In this document: positions 1 to 6,059 of the stretch, one piece after another | How the letters are laid out: each line of letters opens with the position of its first letter | How positions within the stretch are numbered: the stretch's first letter is position 1 | Assembly (NCBI GenBank): GCA_027295555.1 | Contig: JAPUKT010000088.1 | Coordinates: 1 to 6,202 of the forward strand | From: Deltaproteobacteria bacterium | GTDB taxonomy: Bacteria; Myxococcota_A; Polyangia; Polyangiales; Houyiibacteriaceae | DNA: 6,202 bases | Direction: 5' to 3' | Program-made: the position numbers and the translations under genes | The notes under the pieces: model-generated | The model's input: the letters and a program-made list of their open reading frames with translations, nothing else | The model's database searches: none | Told to the model about the DNA's origin: nothing

Positions 1-245
1 TCAACAGGATTTTGATCGATGACCTCGAGGTTCCCGTTGATGGTTACACCCCCTGGAGCGCCGCTGCCGCCAGCGCCGCCGGCGCCTTCGAAACCCGCGT
101 CGCCACCGGCAGCACCGCCGCCGTCAGTGATCTCTGGAGGCGCGCCACCTCCGGCGTCGCTCTCACCGCAGCCCGCCAACAGCACGACGAGCGCTGCAGC
201 CATCATTGGCCAGCCCCAGCGCTGAATTCGTCGATCCTGGCTCAC
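1..245 (-). CDS. Gly/Ala-rich lipoprotein, N-terminal part (cut by window edge)
   Basis: The start of an exported lipoprotein of unknown function; only 81 full codons are in the window. Translated from the GTG at 245, it has an Arg-containing n-region (residues 1-13), a hydrophobic core (residues 14-23) and a lipobox LAGC with Cys26, the predicted lipidation site. A flexible low-complexity linker rich in Gly, Ala, Asp and Ser follows (about residues 27-66), then a more ordered segment (VTINGNLEVID) where the sequence runs off the edge. The GTG start is preferred over the internal ATG-ATG at 206/203: a GGAGG sits five bases upstream, it overlaps the preceding stop as GTGA, and only the longer form gives the signal peptide its positive charges. 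It is the fourth gene of the kinase operon and probably translationally coupled to the gene before it. Residue 27 is Gly, not Asp, which by the Lol rule favours the outer membrane. The mature domain cannot be identified. Confidence 0.8.
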   Translation of the reverse strand, partial: MSQDRRIQRWGWPMMAAALVVLLAGCGESDAGGGAPPEITDGGGAAGGDAGFEGAGGAGGSGAPGGVTINGNLEVIDQNPV

Positions 246-2224
246 GGCATCCTCCAAACTTGCTCCAAAGGGATCAATTGGTCGGTACGACCCCCACCCG
301 GTAGATTCACACGCCGTGCCAACAGGAACCGCAGCAGCTCCGGGTCGTCACCGCGAGGGGTCACGGCGATTCCAGTGATACTGCAGTCGTCACCCAGGCA
401 CTCGCTTCGGACCAGGGACGAGTCGTTGGTGAGGATCGGGTTGACGGGGAAGGGCAGCGCTTCGGGAAGCTCGAACGCGAGCATCTCGACATCGTGTGTC
501 CGCGCCTCCGCTAGCGCGATGCTCCAGTCGCCGGGGGCGCTTTGTGCGAGGAACCAAATGCGCAGTCGGAGGCCGTCCTCGGCAAACGCAACCAGCGGCT
601 CGGCCGAACGGATCCCCGCCGCAGCGAACGGCCCGAGCTCCCCGGCCGTCAGCACGACGCGACGCAACGGGCCGCCGCCCTCTTGCACGACTTCGAGCGC
701 CCGGGAGACGCGAACCGCGTGTATTTCGGTGGCCGGGCCGGCTCCCTGCACGCATGTGAAGAAAAGCCAGTAGCCCTGCTGCGCCTCCGGATCCACTGGA
801 ATTAACGAGGGATCCCGCAGGCTGATACATTCCGGCACGTCGTCCGGGGACAGGGTTGGCGTGGTTGGGACAGGGGCCGGCGTTGTCGGCCCGCCCACCG
901 GCCTGATGACCTGGAGGCCGAAGATATCGGGGGGATCGGGGGTGACTTCGCGGGCGAACGAGAGCACCAAGTCCCGAAGGGCTCGGTCTTCATTGAGCTC
1001 CGCCAGCAGGTGCGGTTCGCGCACACTGATGTTGTCGGTGCAGCCGCCGGGCACTCCCACGCACGATGGCGGGTCGTCGCCCACCTTCGGCCCGTCGCTG
1101 GTGATCCACCCGTCCAGGCTCCAGTCATCGCCCTCGTCAGTCGTCTCTCTCGCATGCCCAAGCGCGTACCCAATATGGGTGACCGGCTCGAGGTCGGGTG
1201 AGTCGTTGCTGCCTTCGACGATCAAGTCCCACTGGACGTCCGAAACGGCGTTTCGTGAGCTCGCCAACGCCGGTGAACCCACATACGCAGACCTCCAGGA
1301 TGGGGCGAACCGGAGGCTCGCACCTGTTAATGTTGCAACTTGTTTCTGGAACTGGCTCGGATTGGCACAGTCCTGCTTGGCCGTCGTGAGGGGGCCTACA
1401 TACACCCCGTCGCCCTGGCTTTGGGCTGCTACGTGAAGGCCTGGGATCTGCGCACACTCGCCCGTGGCGACGAGGTCCTCTATGCGGGACATGGGAAAGC
1501 TCTCGAGGACCGTTTCGCTTCCGACCGTCACCGTGGCCTTCAGGATGGGCTGCGCTTCGGCGTTCAGCGTCGGTCGGACGACGATCTCGACTTCGGTGTT
1601 TTGATCGATGCCGGCCGTCGTGCGGGCAACTTCCACATCGGCCTGCGTAACGAGAACGAGCCCGCCTGCGTGCAGGGTTACCGCAAGCTCGTCTTGAAGC
1701 TTACTGCCAGGTGCGAGGTCTGTTGCAACCGAGAGGACAACCCCGGCGTACCGGTCGCATGGAGCGTCGTTCGTACATCCGGTCGCGTCGGTGCTGCGGA
1801 GGGCCGTGTTCACCCAGCCGCCCAGCGCGAGAGATACGCAGTCGCTGCTGATGAGCGCGCGCGGCTCGTCGCTCGACTCGAAGTCCCCCACGAACGTCGT
1901 GCCTTCGAATGCGGGGCGTGCTGGCAGCCATGGGTCTCCCGTCGTCGGCCCGAACACCCAGGTAAGCGTGAGATCGCCTGCCGTCCAGTCCTCGCTGAGG
2001 GTCGTGCTGCGCCGCTCGCAGCAAGCCAGCTCCTCCGCGCAGTCCGGATCCGCGCAGTCCGACAGGGAGTCGTCGTCGTCATCCAACCCATCGTCGCAGA
2101 AAAGCTCGATGCCAATGCCACCGTCCACGCCGCCGTCGGGCGGTTGCAGATTGCGGTCCGGTGTGTTGAGCAGAGTGCAGCCGCTCATCAACGCGAGTAG
2201 CAGTGCTGCGACCAGGGCCCTCAT
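242..2224 (-). CDS. Large lipoprotein: Asp/Cys motif, LamG-like sandwich, five-bladed-propeller-like C-terminus
   Basis: A 660-residue exported lipoprotein with no confident family name. The ATG at 2224 is chosen because it gives a clean lipoprotein signal (MRALVAALLLALMSGC, lipid Cys16), forms an ATGA overlap with the upstream stop, and has GGGGG seven bases before it; the frame is open 50 codons further but that would bury the signal peptide. A Pro/Gly/Asp linker leads to an Asp/Cys-rich segment (residues 43-69, CDDGLDDDDD then DCADPDC), resembling the calcium-loop-like motifs common in exported myxobacterial proteins. Residues about 74-285 are beta-rich with alternating hydrophobics and fit a LamG/concanavalin-like jelly roll (inference). 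Residues about 310-650 carry five spaced x-P-[hydrophobic] motifs (SPAL 317, REPHL 402, RDPSL 470, AEPLV 541, NPIL 595), as in GH43/GH32-type five-bladed propellers. A Pro/Thr stretch (about 444-460) lies between the second and third motifs. Catalytic residues are not evident, so a binding role is as likely as an enzyme. Third gene of the kinase operon. Confidence 0.82.
   Translation of the reverse strand: MRALVAALLLALMSGCTLLNTPDRNLQPPDGGVDGGIGIELFCDDGLDDDDDSLSDCADPDCAEELACCERRSTTLSEDWTAGDLTLTWVFGPTTGDPWLPARPAFEGTTFVGDFESSDEPRALISSDCVSLALGGWVNTALRSTDATGCTNDAPCDRYAGVVLSVATDLAPGSKLQDELAVTLHAGGLVLVTQADVEVARTTAGIDQNTEVEIVVRPTLNAEAQPILKATVTVGSETVLESFPMSRIEDLVATGECAQIPGLHVAAQSQGDGVYVGPLTTAKQDCANPSQFQKQVATLTGASLRFAPSWRSAYVGSPALASSRNAVSDVQWDLIVEGSNDSPDLEPVTHIGYALGHARETTDEGDDWSLDGWITSDGPKVGDDPPSCVGVPGGCTDNISVREPHLLAELNEDRALRDLVLSFAREVTPDPPDIFGLQVIRPVGGPTTPAPVPTTPTLSPDDVPECISLRDPSLIPVDPEAQQGYWLFFTCVQGAGPATEIHAVRVSRALEVVQEGGGPLRRVVLTAGELGPFAAAGIRSAEPLVAFAEDGLRLRIWFLAQSAPGDWSIALAEARTHDVEMLAFELPEALPFPVNPILTNDSSLVRSECLGDDCSITGIAVTPRGDDPELLRFLLARRVNLPGGGRTDQLIPLEQVWRMP
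251..255 (-). promoter_or_regulatory. Shine-Dalgarno GGAGG that decides the GTG start at 245
   Basis: On the minus strand the bases read GGAGG-ATGCC-GTG, a strong ribosome binding site with five-base spacing, lying inside the last codons of the upstream lipoprotein gene. The GTG shares four bases with that gene's TGA stop (GTGA, 242-245). The combination favours this GTG over the later ATG pair. Confidence 0.75.
2018..2098 (-). other. Asp/Cys-rich, possibly calcium-binding motif in the lipoprotein
   Basis: This codes for residues 43-69 of the large lipoprotein: C-DDG-L-DDDDD, then D-C-A-D-P-D-C and a CC pair. Five cysteines and dense aspartates within 27 residues, just after the lipoprotein linker, match the pattern 'C-x-DG-x-D-N/D-D-x-D-x-x-x-D-C-x-D-P-x-C' that recurs in exported proteins of myxobacteria. 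Calcium binding and disulfide formation are inferred from the pattern. Confidence 0.55.
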
Positions 2225-3225
2225 CGTGAAGCCCCCAGCGGCATTCGGACCGATGCGAATCCGCCGTGTCGCGAAACCGACACGTCGACTCGAGCCTTTT
2301 CGCGGCGTTGTCGCTTTCGATGCTGCGTGTAGAGAACGATGGCGCTGATTCCAAGCGCGATCGTGGTTCCCCACATCACGTCTGCCGCGATGTTGAAGCG
2401 ATCCGTCCGGTTGGCGAGATCCTGAGCTCGTTGCAAATCCGCCGGCTCGCCGGTCATCTCGTATTGCGCGGCCGCGTTGTCGTATTCGTCATGCAACGAG
2501 CGCGCCTTGAGCGACAACCCGAGGCCGACCGCGGCCGTGGCGATGGTGCTTGCCGCGGTGCCGATCGCCGCGTTGCGAAGACGGGGCTTTTCATATGTGT
2601 CTGCCGGACCGGCTTCGACCACGGGCTCGACCGGAAGAGGTTCTAGCCTGAGATCGAGCACCGTCGCCTCGCCGTGCACCATCTTCAGCGCCCGCTCGGC
2701 GGGGACGTACCCTTCCTTTTCGACGAACACCCGGTGCTGTCCGGGGGGAACCGCGACCTCGATCGGAGTTTCACCCCGCGCCGCGAGGTCCTTGCGGTCG
2801 ACCCAAAGTTGCGCGGCCTCAGGCTCGGAGCTCACCCGAAGCACGGCGACTTTGGGGCGAAGCGCGTCACGTCGTCGCGATGCTTCCTCCCGATCCGCCT
2901 CCGTCAGCCCTTCGATCCGAAGGTACTCGGTGTAGTAGTTGAACGATTCGTCGTTTCTATCGAGCTCCTCGAGCACGATCGCCGCGTTGAAGAGGGCGTT
3001 TCGACTCCGTACAATTTGAAGGCTGTCCACATATGCTTCGAGCGAGCGCTGGAGGAGGGTGGTGCGCTTGGAACCGCTCGCCCGACTCGCTTGCTGAAAG
3101 AGGCGGTTTCCTTCTTCGAAGTACACTCGCGCCTCGGCGTTCTCCGACGTGCTTTGTGCCACCGAGAAAGCAGGGCTCGCCAGACAGGCGGTAATGATGA
3201 TGATGCGAGTAAGGTAAGCAGGCAC
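2221..3225 (-). CDS. Secreted TPR-like/PEGA-domain protein with C-terminal membrane segments
   Basis: A 334-residue exported protein. A signal peptide (residues 1-23, basic start, core LTRIIIITACLASPAF, likely cleavage after SVA) precedes an alpha-helical TPR-like region (about 30-120, with repeated YFEEGNRLF and NAAIVLEELDRNDESFNYY type helices). A PEGA domain spans about 126-195, recognisable by SSEP at its start, GETPIEVAVPPG and EGYVP. Two hydrophobic segments (about 219-238 and 282-299) flank a polar loop containing ARSLHDEYD, and the tail is strongly basic (QHRKRQRREKAR). Start: GTG at 3225, four bases after the kinase stop. The ribosome binding site is weak, so coupling to kinase translation is likely. 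Its stop overlaps the next start as ATGA. PEGA domains occur in surface and periplasmic proteins and are thought to mediate binding. With the neighbouring kinase also ending in a PEGA domain, a role as envelope partner or scaffold of that kinase is an inference. With the signal peptide cleaved, the basic tail would be periplasmic, against the positive-inside rule, so the topology is uncertain. Confidence 0.85.
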   Translation of the reverse strand: MPAYLTRIIIITACLASPAFSVAQSTSENAEARVYFEEGNRLFQQASRASGSKRTTLLQRSLEAYVDSLQIVRSRNALFNAAIVLEELDRNDESFNYYTEYLRIEGLTEADREEASRRRDALRPKVAVLRVSSEPEAAQLWVDRKDLAARGETPIEVAVPPGQHRVFVEKEGYVPAERALKMVHGEATVLDLRLEPLPVEPVVEAGPADTYEKPRLRNAAIGTAASTIATAAVGLGLSLKARSLHDEYDNAAAQYEMTGEPADLQRAQDLANRTDRFNIAADVMWGTTIALGISAIVLYTQHRKRQRREKARVDVSVSRHGGFASVRMPLGASR

Positions 3226-3229
3226 GAAC

Positions 3230-4555
3230 CTAGAAGTCTTTCTTGATGGGCGGCGTCTCGCGCCGGATTTTCCTCCGGAGTCGAACGTGCACTATCTCGT
3301 CGTCCTCTGCGACTAGACGGCGCACCTTGGGCTGGTAGCCTTCAAGCGAAAACCGTACCGTGGCTTCGGTGCCTTTTGGAAGCTCCAATGTAAGCGGCGT
3401 TTCCCCTTTTTTGACGCCGTTTAGTGCTACCGACGCGCCGCGCGGAGTCGAGTTGAGCTGCACACGGACCGATGTAGGAGGGCGGGTCAACTCCGAAATT
3501 TCTGCAGACCCCTCGGGCGGGGGTGTCACGGGGGTAGGGATCGGGGATTCGGCTACCAGCGGCGGACTCGGCGCGCTCGACTCGTTCGGCGCGCTCGACT
3601 CGCGGGCGGGCCACAGAAGCAACGCGAAGGCAGCTACGACGGCGGCGAGCAGCGCAAGCCCGACCCTCTTCTGGCGACGCGGCACCGACGGCCCCTGCAA
3701 GGCTCCACAGAAATCCTTCATGCTCGAGAACCGATCTGAAGGATTCTTTTCGAGCGCGCAGAGAATCGCGGCTTCGACGTGAGCGGGAATCTTCGCGCGG
3801 GGGCTGCGCTGCGACGGTGGGTCGGGTGCTTCGTTGCCGTGTTTGTAGAGTAGTTGGAAGTGATTTTCCCCGGTGAAAGGTGGTGTGCCCGTGACCATCT
3901 CGTAAACGATCACGCCGAGCGCATAAATATCAGTGCGGTGATCGACCGCCGATAAGCCGCGCGCAAGCTCGGGCGAGATATAGAGAGGTGTGCCCACGAT
4001 CTGGTCGGTGGCTGTCAACTTGACGTCGGTATGGTCGGGCGACTTGATCTTGGAGATCCCGAAGTCGAGGACCTTCACGAAATCTCGACCCTTCTTTTGG
4101 GTGATGAAGATATTTTCGGGCTTGAGATCACGATGTACGATGCCGGCGTCGTGCGCCGCCTGGAGCGCATCGCCAGTTTGCGTCGCGAGATCCACAGCCT
4201 GATCGATCGGAAGCGAGCCGCGCTCGAGCCGCTCGGCAAGGTCCTCCCCTTCGAGCAACTCCATCACGAGGAAGACGCCGTGTTCGTCATGCTTGTCGAA
4301 GTTGAGCACCTTGACGATGTGGTCGTTTTCGATCCGGGTGGCCGACTTGGCTTCCCGCAAGAAGCGCTCGATGGCGTCGGGCTTGTAGGCGCGACCATTG
4401 GCCAGCACCTTGACCGCATAGGCCTTACCGAGATGGGCGTGGATGGCCTCGTAGACCCGACCCATGCCCCCCTCTCCGATGAGGCGCTCCACACGGTAGA
4501 GCCCCCCGAGCGTCGCCCCGATCAGCGGATCGTGCTCTGCGGCTTCTTCCATCAT
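3230..4555 (-). CDS. Transmembrane Ser/Thr protein kinase with C-terminal PEGA domain
   Basis: A 441-residue Hanks-type kinase that phosphorylates protein Ser/Thr from ATP at the inner membrane. The kinase domain spans about residues 20-285 and looks catalytically intact: glycine loop GEGGMGRV (27-34), Lys49 in AVKV, helix-C Glu68 in REAK, HRDLKPEN (141-148, RD type), DFG (164-166) and GTPLYISPE (188-196). The activation segment between them is rich in Thr, Ser and Asp and is a plausible autophosphorylation site. One transmembrane helix (about 298-315) follows a basic stop (PRRQKR), placing the kinase in the cytoplasm. Outside lie a Pro/Ser linker with a duplicated ESSAP unit and a PEGA domain (about 362-426, with STPRGA, GETPLTL and EGYQP), then a basic tail. 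Two adjacent ATGs are possible starts (4555 and 4552); an AGGG lies four or seven bases upstream, and the first is reported. It heads a four-gene minus-strand unit and is divergent from the redoxin gene 60 bp away. The extracytoplasmic PEGA is the likely sensing or tethering part. Confidence 0.95.
   Translation of the reverse strand: MMEEAAEHDPLIGATLGGLYRVERLIGEGGMGRVYEAIHAHLGKAYAVKVLANGRAYKPDAIERFLREAKSATRIENDHIVKVLNFDKHDEHGVFLVMELLEGEDLAERLERGSLPIDQAVDLATQTGDALQAAHDAGIVHRDLKPENIFITQKKGRDFVKVLDFGISKIKSPDHTDVKLTATDQIVGTPLYISPELARGLSAVDHRTDIYALGVIVYEMVTGTPPFTGENHFQLLYKHGNEAPDPPSQRSPRAKIPAHVEAAILCALEKNPSDRFSSMKDFCGALQGPSVPRRQKRVGLALLAAVVAAFALLLWPARESSAPNESSAPSPPLVAESPIPTPVTPPPEGSAEISELTRPPTSVRVQLNSTPRGASVALNGVKKGETPLTLELPKGTEATVRFSLEGYQPKVRRLVAEDDEIVHVRLRRKIRRETPPIKKDF
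3569..3602. repeat. 18-bp tandem duplication in the kinase linker
   Basis: The 16-mer CGGCGCGCTCGACTCG occurs at 3569-3584 and again at 3587-3602, a period of 18 bp (six codons). On the coding strand it gives ESSAPS/ESSAPN twice in a row in the periplasmic linker just after the transmembrane helix of the kinase. The length keeps frame, so slippage would lengthen or shorten the linker without breaking the protein. Confidence 0.85.
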
Positions 4556-4615
4556 CCGACCCTAAATCTAACACGTCTGCTGGCACGGATGGTCGCCGAG
4601 CACTAGAGGGGACCC
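4556..4615. promoter_or_regulatory. Divergent intergenic region between kinase operon and redoxin gene
   Basis: Sixty bases separate the two divergent starts, so it should hold the promoters of both units unless they start further out. Ribosome binding sites are visible on both sides: AGGG (4560-4563, minus) for the kinase and AGAGGGG (4605-4611, plus), four bases before the redoxin ATG at 4616. The tightness suggests any regulator here could affect both units. No convincing -35/-10 pair is seen on either strand. A TTAGAT on the minus strand (4566-4571) resembles a -10 box but has no good -35 partner. Confidence 0.45.
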
Positions 4616-5164
4616 ATGCCAGTCATGCACTCCAACGGGATGCAGCTGGGCACGCGGGCTCCCTCATTCTCGCTGCCCAACGTCGACGGCGAAACTCGCT
4701 CTTTGGACTCGTTCTCGGACGCCGAGCTCCTCGCGGTGGTATTCACGTGCAATCACTGCCCCTACGCCATCGCTTCCGAGGACCGGCTGATCGAGATACA
4801 GAACGACTATGGCGCTCGAGGCCTCCAAATCGTCGCCATCAACCCCAACGACGCCGAGAAGTATCCTGACGACTCCTTCGAGCAGATGAAGGTGAGGGCT
4901 GCGGACAAAGGCTTCAACTTCCCCTACCTCCGCGACGAGGGCCAAGAGGTCGCGCGAGCGTATGACGCGGCCTGCACCCCAGACATCTTCGTCTTCGATC
5001 GCGATCGCCAGCTGATTTACAACGGACGCATCGACGACAACTGGCAGCAGCCCGACCAAGTGACTCGTCACGACCTGCGTGCGGTTCTCGATGCGGCGCT
5101 CGAACAGGGCACGGTCGATTTCGACCACGTGCCGTCGATGGGTTGCTCGATTAAGTGGAAGTAG
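4616..5164 (+). CDS. Thioredoxin-like/AhpC-TSA family redoxin with CNHC motif
   Basis: A 182-residue cytoplasmic thiol-redox protein of the thioredoxin fold (peroxiredoxin-like subgroup). The N-terminal part (G12-x-x-A-P-x-F) is the usual AhpC/TSA/TlpA entry strand. The active site is FTCNHCPYA with Cys45 and Cys48, the cis-proline motif is ACTPDIFVFD (Cys120, Pro122), and the C-terminus is SMGCSIKWK with Cys177. No signal peptide or transmembrane segment is present, unlike exported TlpA-type proteins. Length fits this subgroup (about 180-200). The ATG at 4616 follows AGAGGGG by four bases; a second ATG three codons on (4625) would be too far from it. It is directly followed by, and presumably cotranscribed with, the RNA methyltransferase. 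The family is widespread, but its substrate is not established; disulfide reduction or peroxide scavenging are both possible. Confidence 0.92.
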   Translation: MPVMHSNGMQLGTRAPSFSLPNVDGETRSLDSFSDAELLAVVFTCNHCPYAIASEDRLIEIQNDYGARGLQIVAINPNDAEKYPDDSFEQMKVRAADKGFNFPYLRDEGQEVARAYDAACTPDIFVFDRDRQLIYNGRIDDNWQQPDQVTRHDLRAVLDAALEQGTVDFDHVPSMGCSIKWK

Positions 5165-5689
5165 ATGGCTCAGGTTCCACCATTCGAGATGCCCCGTCAC
5201 GAGATTCGAAGCGAGCTCGATCGCCTTCGGCATCCGTTTCGCGTGGCGATCGACCGCGCCAAGAACCCGTTCAACATCGGGTCGATCATTCGCACCGCAC
5301 ACTCCTTCCTCGTGAAGGAGGTCATCCTCATCGGCACCGAGCCCTGGTACGAGCGGGCGGCCATGGGCATGCAGCGCTACGAGAACATCGTCGAGCTTCC
5401 CTCGGAGAGAACGTTCCTCGAAGCCGCCGAGAAGTCCGGGTGGCGCCTCATCGCCTTCGAGAAGGACAGTGCGGACGTCGGCCTCTGGGAGGCCGAGCTC
5501 CCCGACGATGCAGTGCTGGTCTTCGGGAACGAGGACGAGGGGTGCTCGCCGGGTATTTTGGAGGCCGCTGAACAGGTGGTTGCCATCCCGATGTTCGGCA
5601 TCAATCACAGCTATCCGATCAGCGTGGCCGCTGGGATTGCCATGGCGGAGTGGGCCCGAAGACACTATGAAAACGGCCGTTGCTCGTAG
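5165..5689 (+). CDS. SpoU/TrmH-family RNA 2'-O-methyltransferase
   Basis: A 174-residue SPOUT-class enzyme that would transfer a methyl group from S-adenosylmethionine to a ribose 2'-OH in tRNA or rRNA. Three family motifs are visible. Motif 1 is NPFNIGSIIRTAHSF (34-48, with Asn37 and the catalytic-position Arg43). Motif 2 is VFGNEDEGC (119-127). Motif 3 is AIPMFGINHSYPISVAAGI (140-158), which forms the trefoil knot and SAM pocket. There is no extra N-terminal substrate-binding domain, so it is a minimal TrmH/TrmL-size protein. Motif 3 departs from the classical SLNVS: the Asn position is Pro151. ATG 5165 follows the redoxin stop with no gap and in the same frame (TAGATG); GGAAG at 5157-5161 may serve as a closely spaced ribosome site, and coupling to the redoxin is likely. 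The tRNA cluster directly downstream makes a tRNA target attractive, but that is context only. The target nucleotide cannot be assigned. Confidence 0.92.
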   Translation: MAQVPPFEMPRHEIRSELDRLRHPFRVAIDRAKNPFNIGSIIRTAHSFLVKEVILIGTEPWYERAAMGMQRYENIVELPSERTFLEAAEKSGWRLIAFEKDSADVGLWEAELPDDAVLVFGNEDEGCSPGILEAAEQVVAIPMFGINHSYPISVAAGIAMAEWARRHYENGRCS

Positions 5690-5691
5690 CC

Positions 5692-5719
5692 TTGCCCGGA
5701 CGGAAAGGGACGCTAAACT
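5692..5719 (+). promoter_or_regulatory. Sigma-70-type promoter of the tRNA cluster
   Basis: TTGCCC (5692-5697) and TAAACT (5714-5719) are separated by 16 bp; each matches four of six consensus bases. The predicted transcription start, around 5726, leaves only a few leader bases before tRNA-His. The segment between the -10 and the start (CTCCGGCCCC) is very GC-rich, the discriminator type associated with stringent control of stable RNA genes. The promoter begins just after the methyltransferase stop codon at 5689. Confidence 0.55.
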
Positions 5720-5730
5720 CCGGCCCCTTC

Positions 5731-5806
5731 GGTGGGTGTAGCTCAGTGGTAGAGCACTGGACTGTGGCTCCGGGCGTCGCGGGTTCAATTCCCGTCACTC
5801 ACCCCA
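5731..5806 (+). tRNA. tRNA-His (anticodon GUG)
   Basis: A complete cloverleaf: acceptor 5732-5738/5796-5802, D stem GCTC/GAGC, anticodon stem CTGGA/TCCGG with loop CTGTGGC, anticodon GTG at 5764-5766, and T stem GCGGG/CCCGT around TTCAATT. The histidine identity pair is present as an extra G(-1) at 5731 opposite discriminator C73 at 5803. CCA is encoded at 5804-5806. First gene of the tRNA cluster. Confidence 0.97.
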
Positions 5807-5851
5807 CTCTTTGAAAGATTCTTTGACCTCGCGTGCCGAAAGGTACGCTCA

Positions 5852-5925
<74 letters not shown>

Positions 5926-5938
5926 CCGCGATAGTTCC

Positions 5939-6011
5939 GGGCCATTAGCTCAAGTGGTAGAGCAGTGGATTCTTAATCCATTGGCTCCCGGTTCGAGTCC
6001 GGGATGGCCCA
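5939..6011 (+). tRNA. tRNA-Lys (anticodon CUU)
   Basis: A complete cloverleaf: fully paired acceptor GGGCCAT/ATGGCCC (5939-5945/6004-6010), D stem GCTC/GAGC, anticodon stem GTGGA/TCCAT with loop TTCTTAA, CTT at 5972-5974, and T stem CCCGG/CCGGG around TTCGAGT. The discriminator is A at 6011; the next bases are CTA, so CCA is not encoded. This species reads AAG; a UUU-anticodon tRNA-Lys should exist elsewhere in the genome. It lies 13 bp after tRNA-Arg, and is the last tRNA in the window. Confidence 0.96.
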
Positions 6012-6024
6012 CTAACGATTCCCG

Positions 6025-6049
6025 GTAGTTGAGCGACTTCGCTCGCTAC
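6025..6049. repeat. Hairpin downstream of tRNA-Lys
   Basis: GTAG (6025-6028) pairs with CTAC (6046-6049), and GAGCG (6031-6035) with CGCTC (6040-6044) across an ACTT loop; small bulges separate the two stems. It begins 14 bases after tRNA-Lys, where the cluster transcript would end or be processed. There is no T-tract after it, so it is not a classical rho-independent terminator; a processing or 3' end-protecting stem is possible. Confidence 0.45.
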
Positions 6050-6059
6050 TGATTCCGTA

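Noticed and set aside
12..773. Plus-strand open frame of 253 codons opposite the two lipoprotein genes.
   Set aside because: It is the antisense of two well-supported lipoproteins, is rich in Arg/Ser/Pro without domains, and arises from high GC content.
1340..2200. Plus-strand open frame of 286 codons.
   Set aside because: It lies fully antisense to the large lipoprotein, has no recognisable motif or ribosome site, and is an expected GC-rich shadow.
2225..2374. Fifty-codon N-terminal extension of the large lipoprotein.
   Set aside because: It would bury the signal peptide and overlap most of the end of the PEGA gene; the ATG at 2224 gives a lipobox, an ATGA overlap and a ribosome site.
4031..4606. 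Plus-strand open frame of 191 codons opposite the kinase N-terminus.
   Set aside because: The kinase catalytic motifs on the other strand are unambiguous; this translation has no features of its own.
4664..5788. Minus-strand open frame of 374 codons across the redoxin, the methyltransferase and tRNA-His.
   Set aside because: The plus-strand genes have clear active-site motifs, and this frame also runs through a tRNA; no domain is visible in it.
5823..5849. TTGACC and TACGCT as an internal promoter for tRNA-Arg.
   Set aside because: The spacer is only 15 bp, the -10 match is poor, and transcription would begin inside the tRNA.
5945..6011. C-terminal end of a protein read antisense to tRNA-Lys.
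   Set aside because: This part of the frame is simply the complement of a perfect cloverleaf, a known source of false protein tails.
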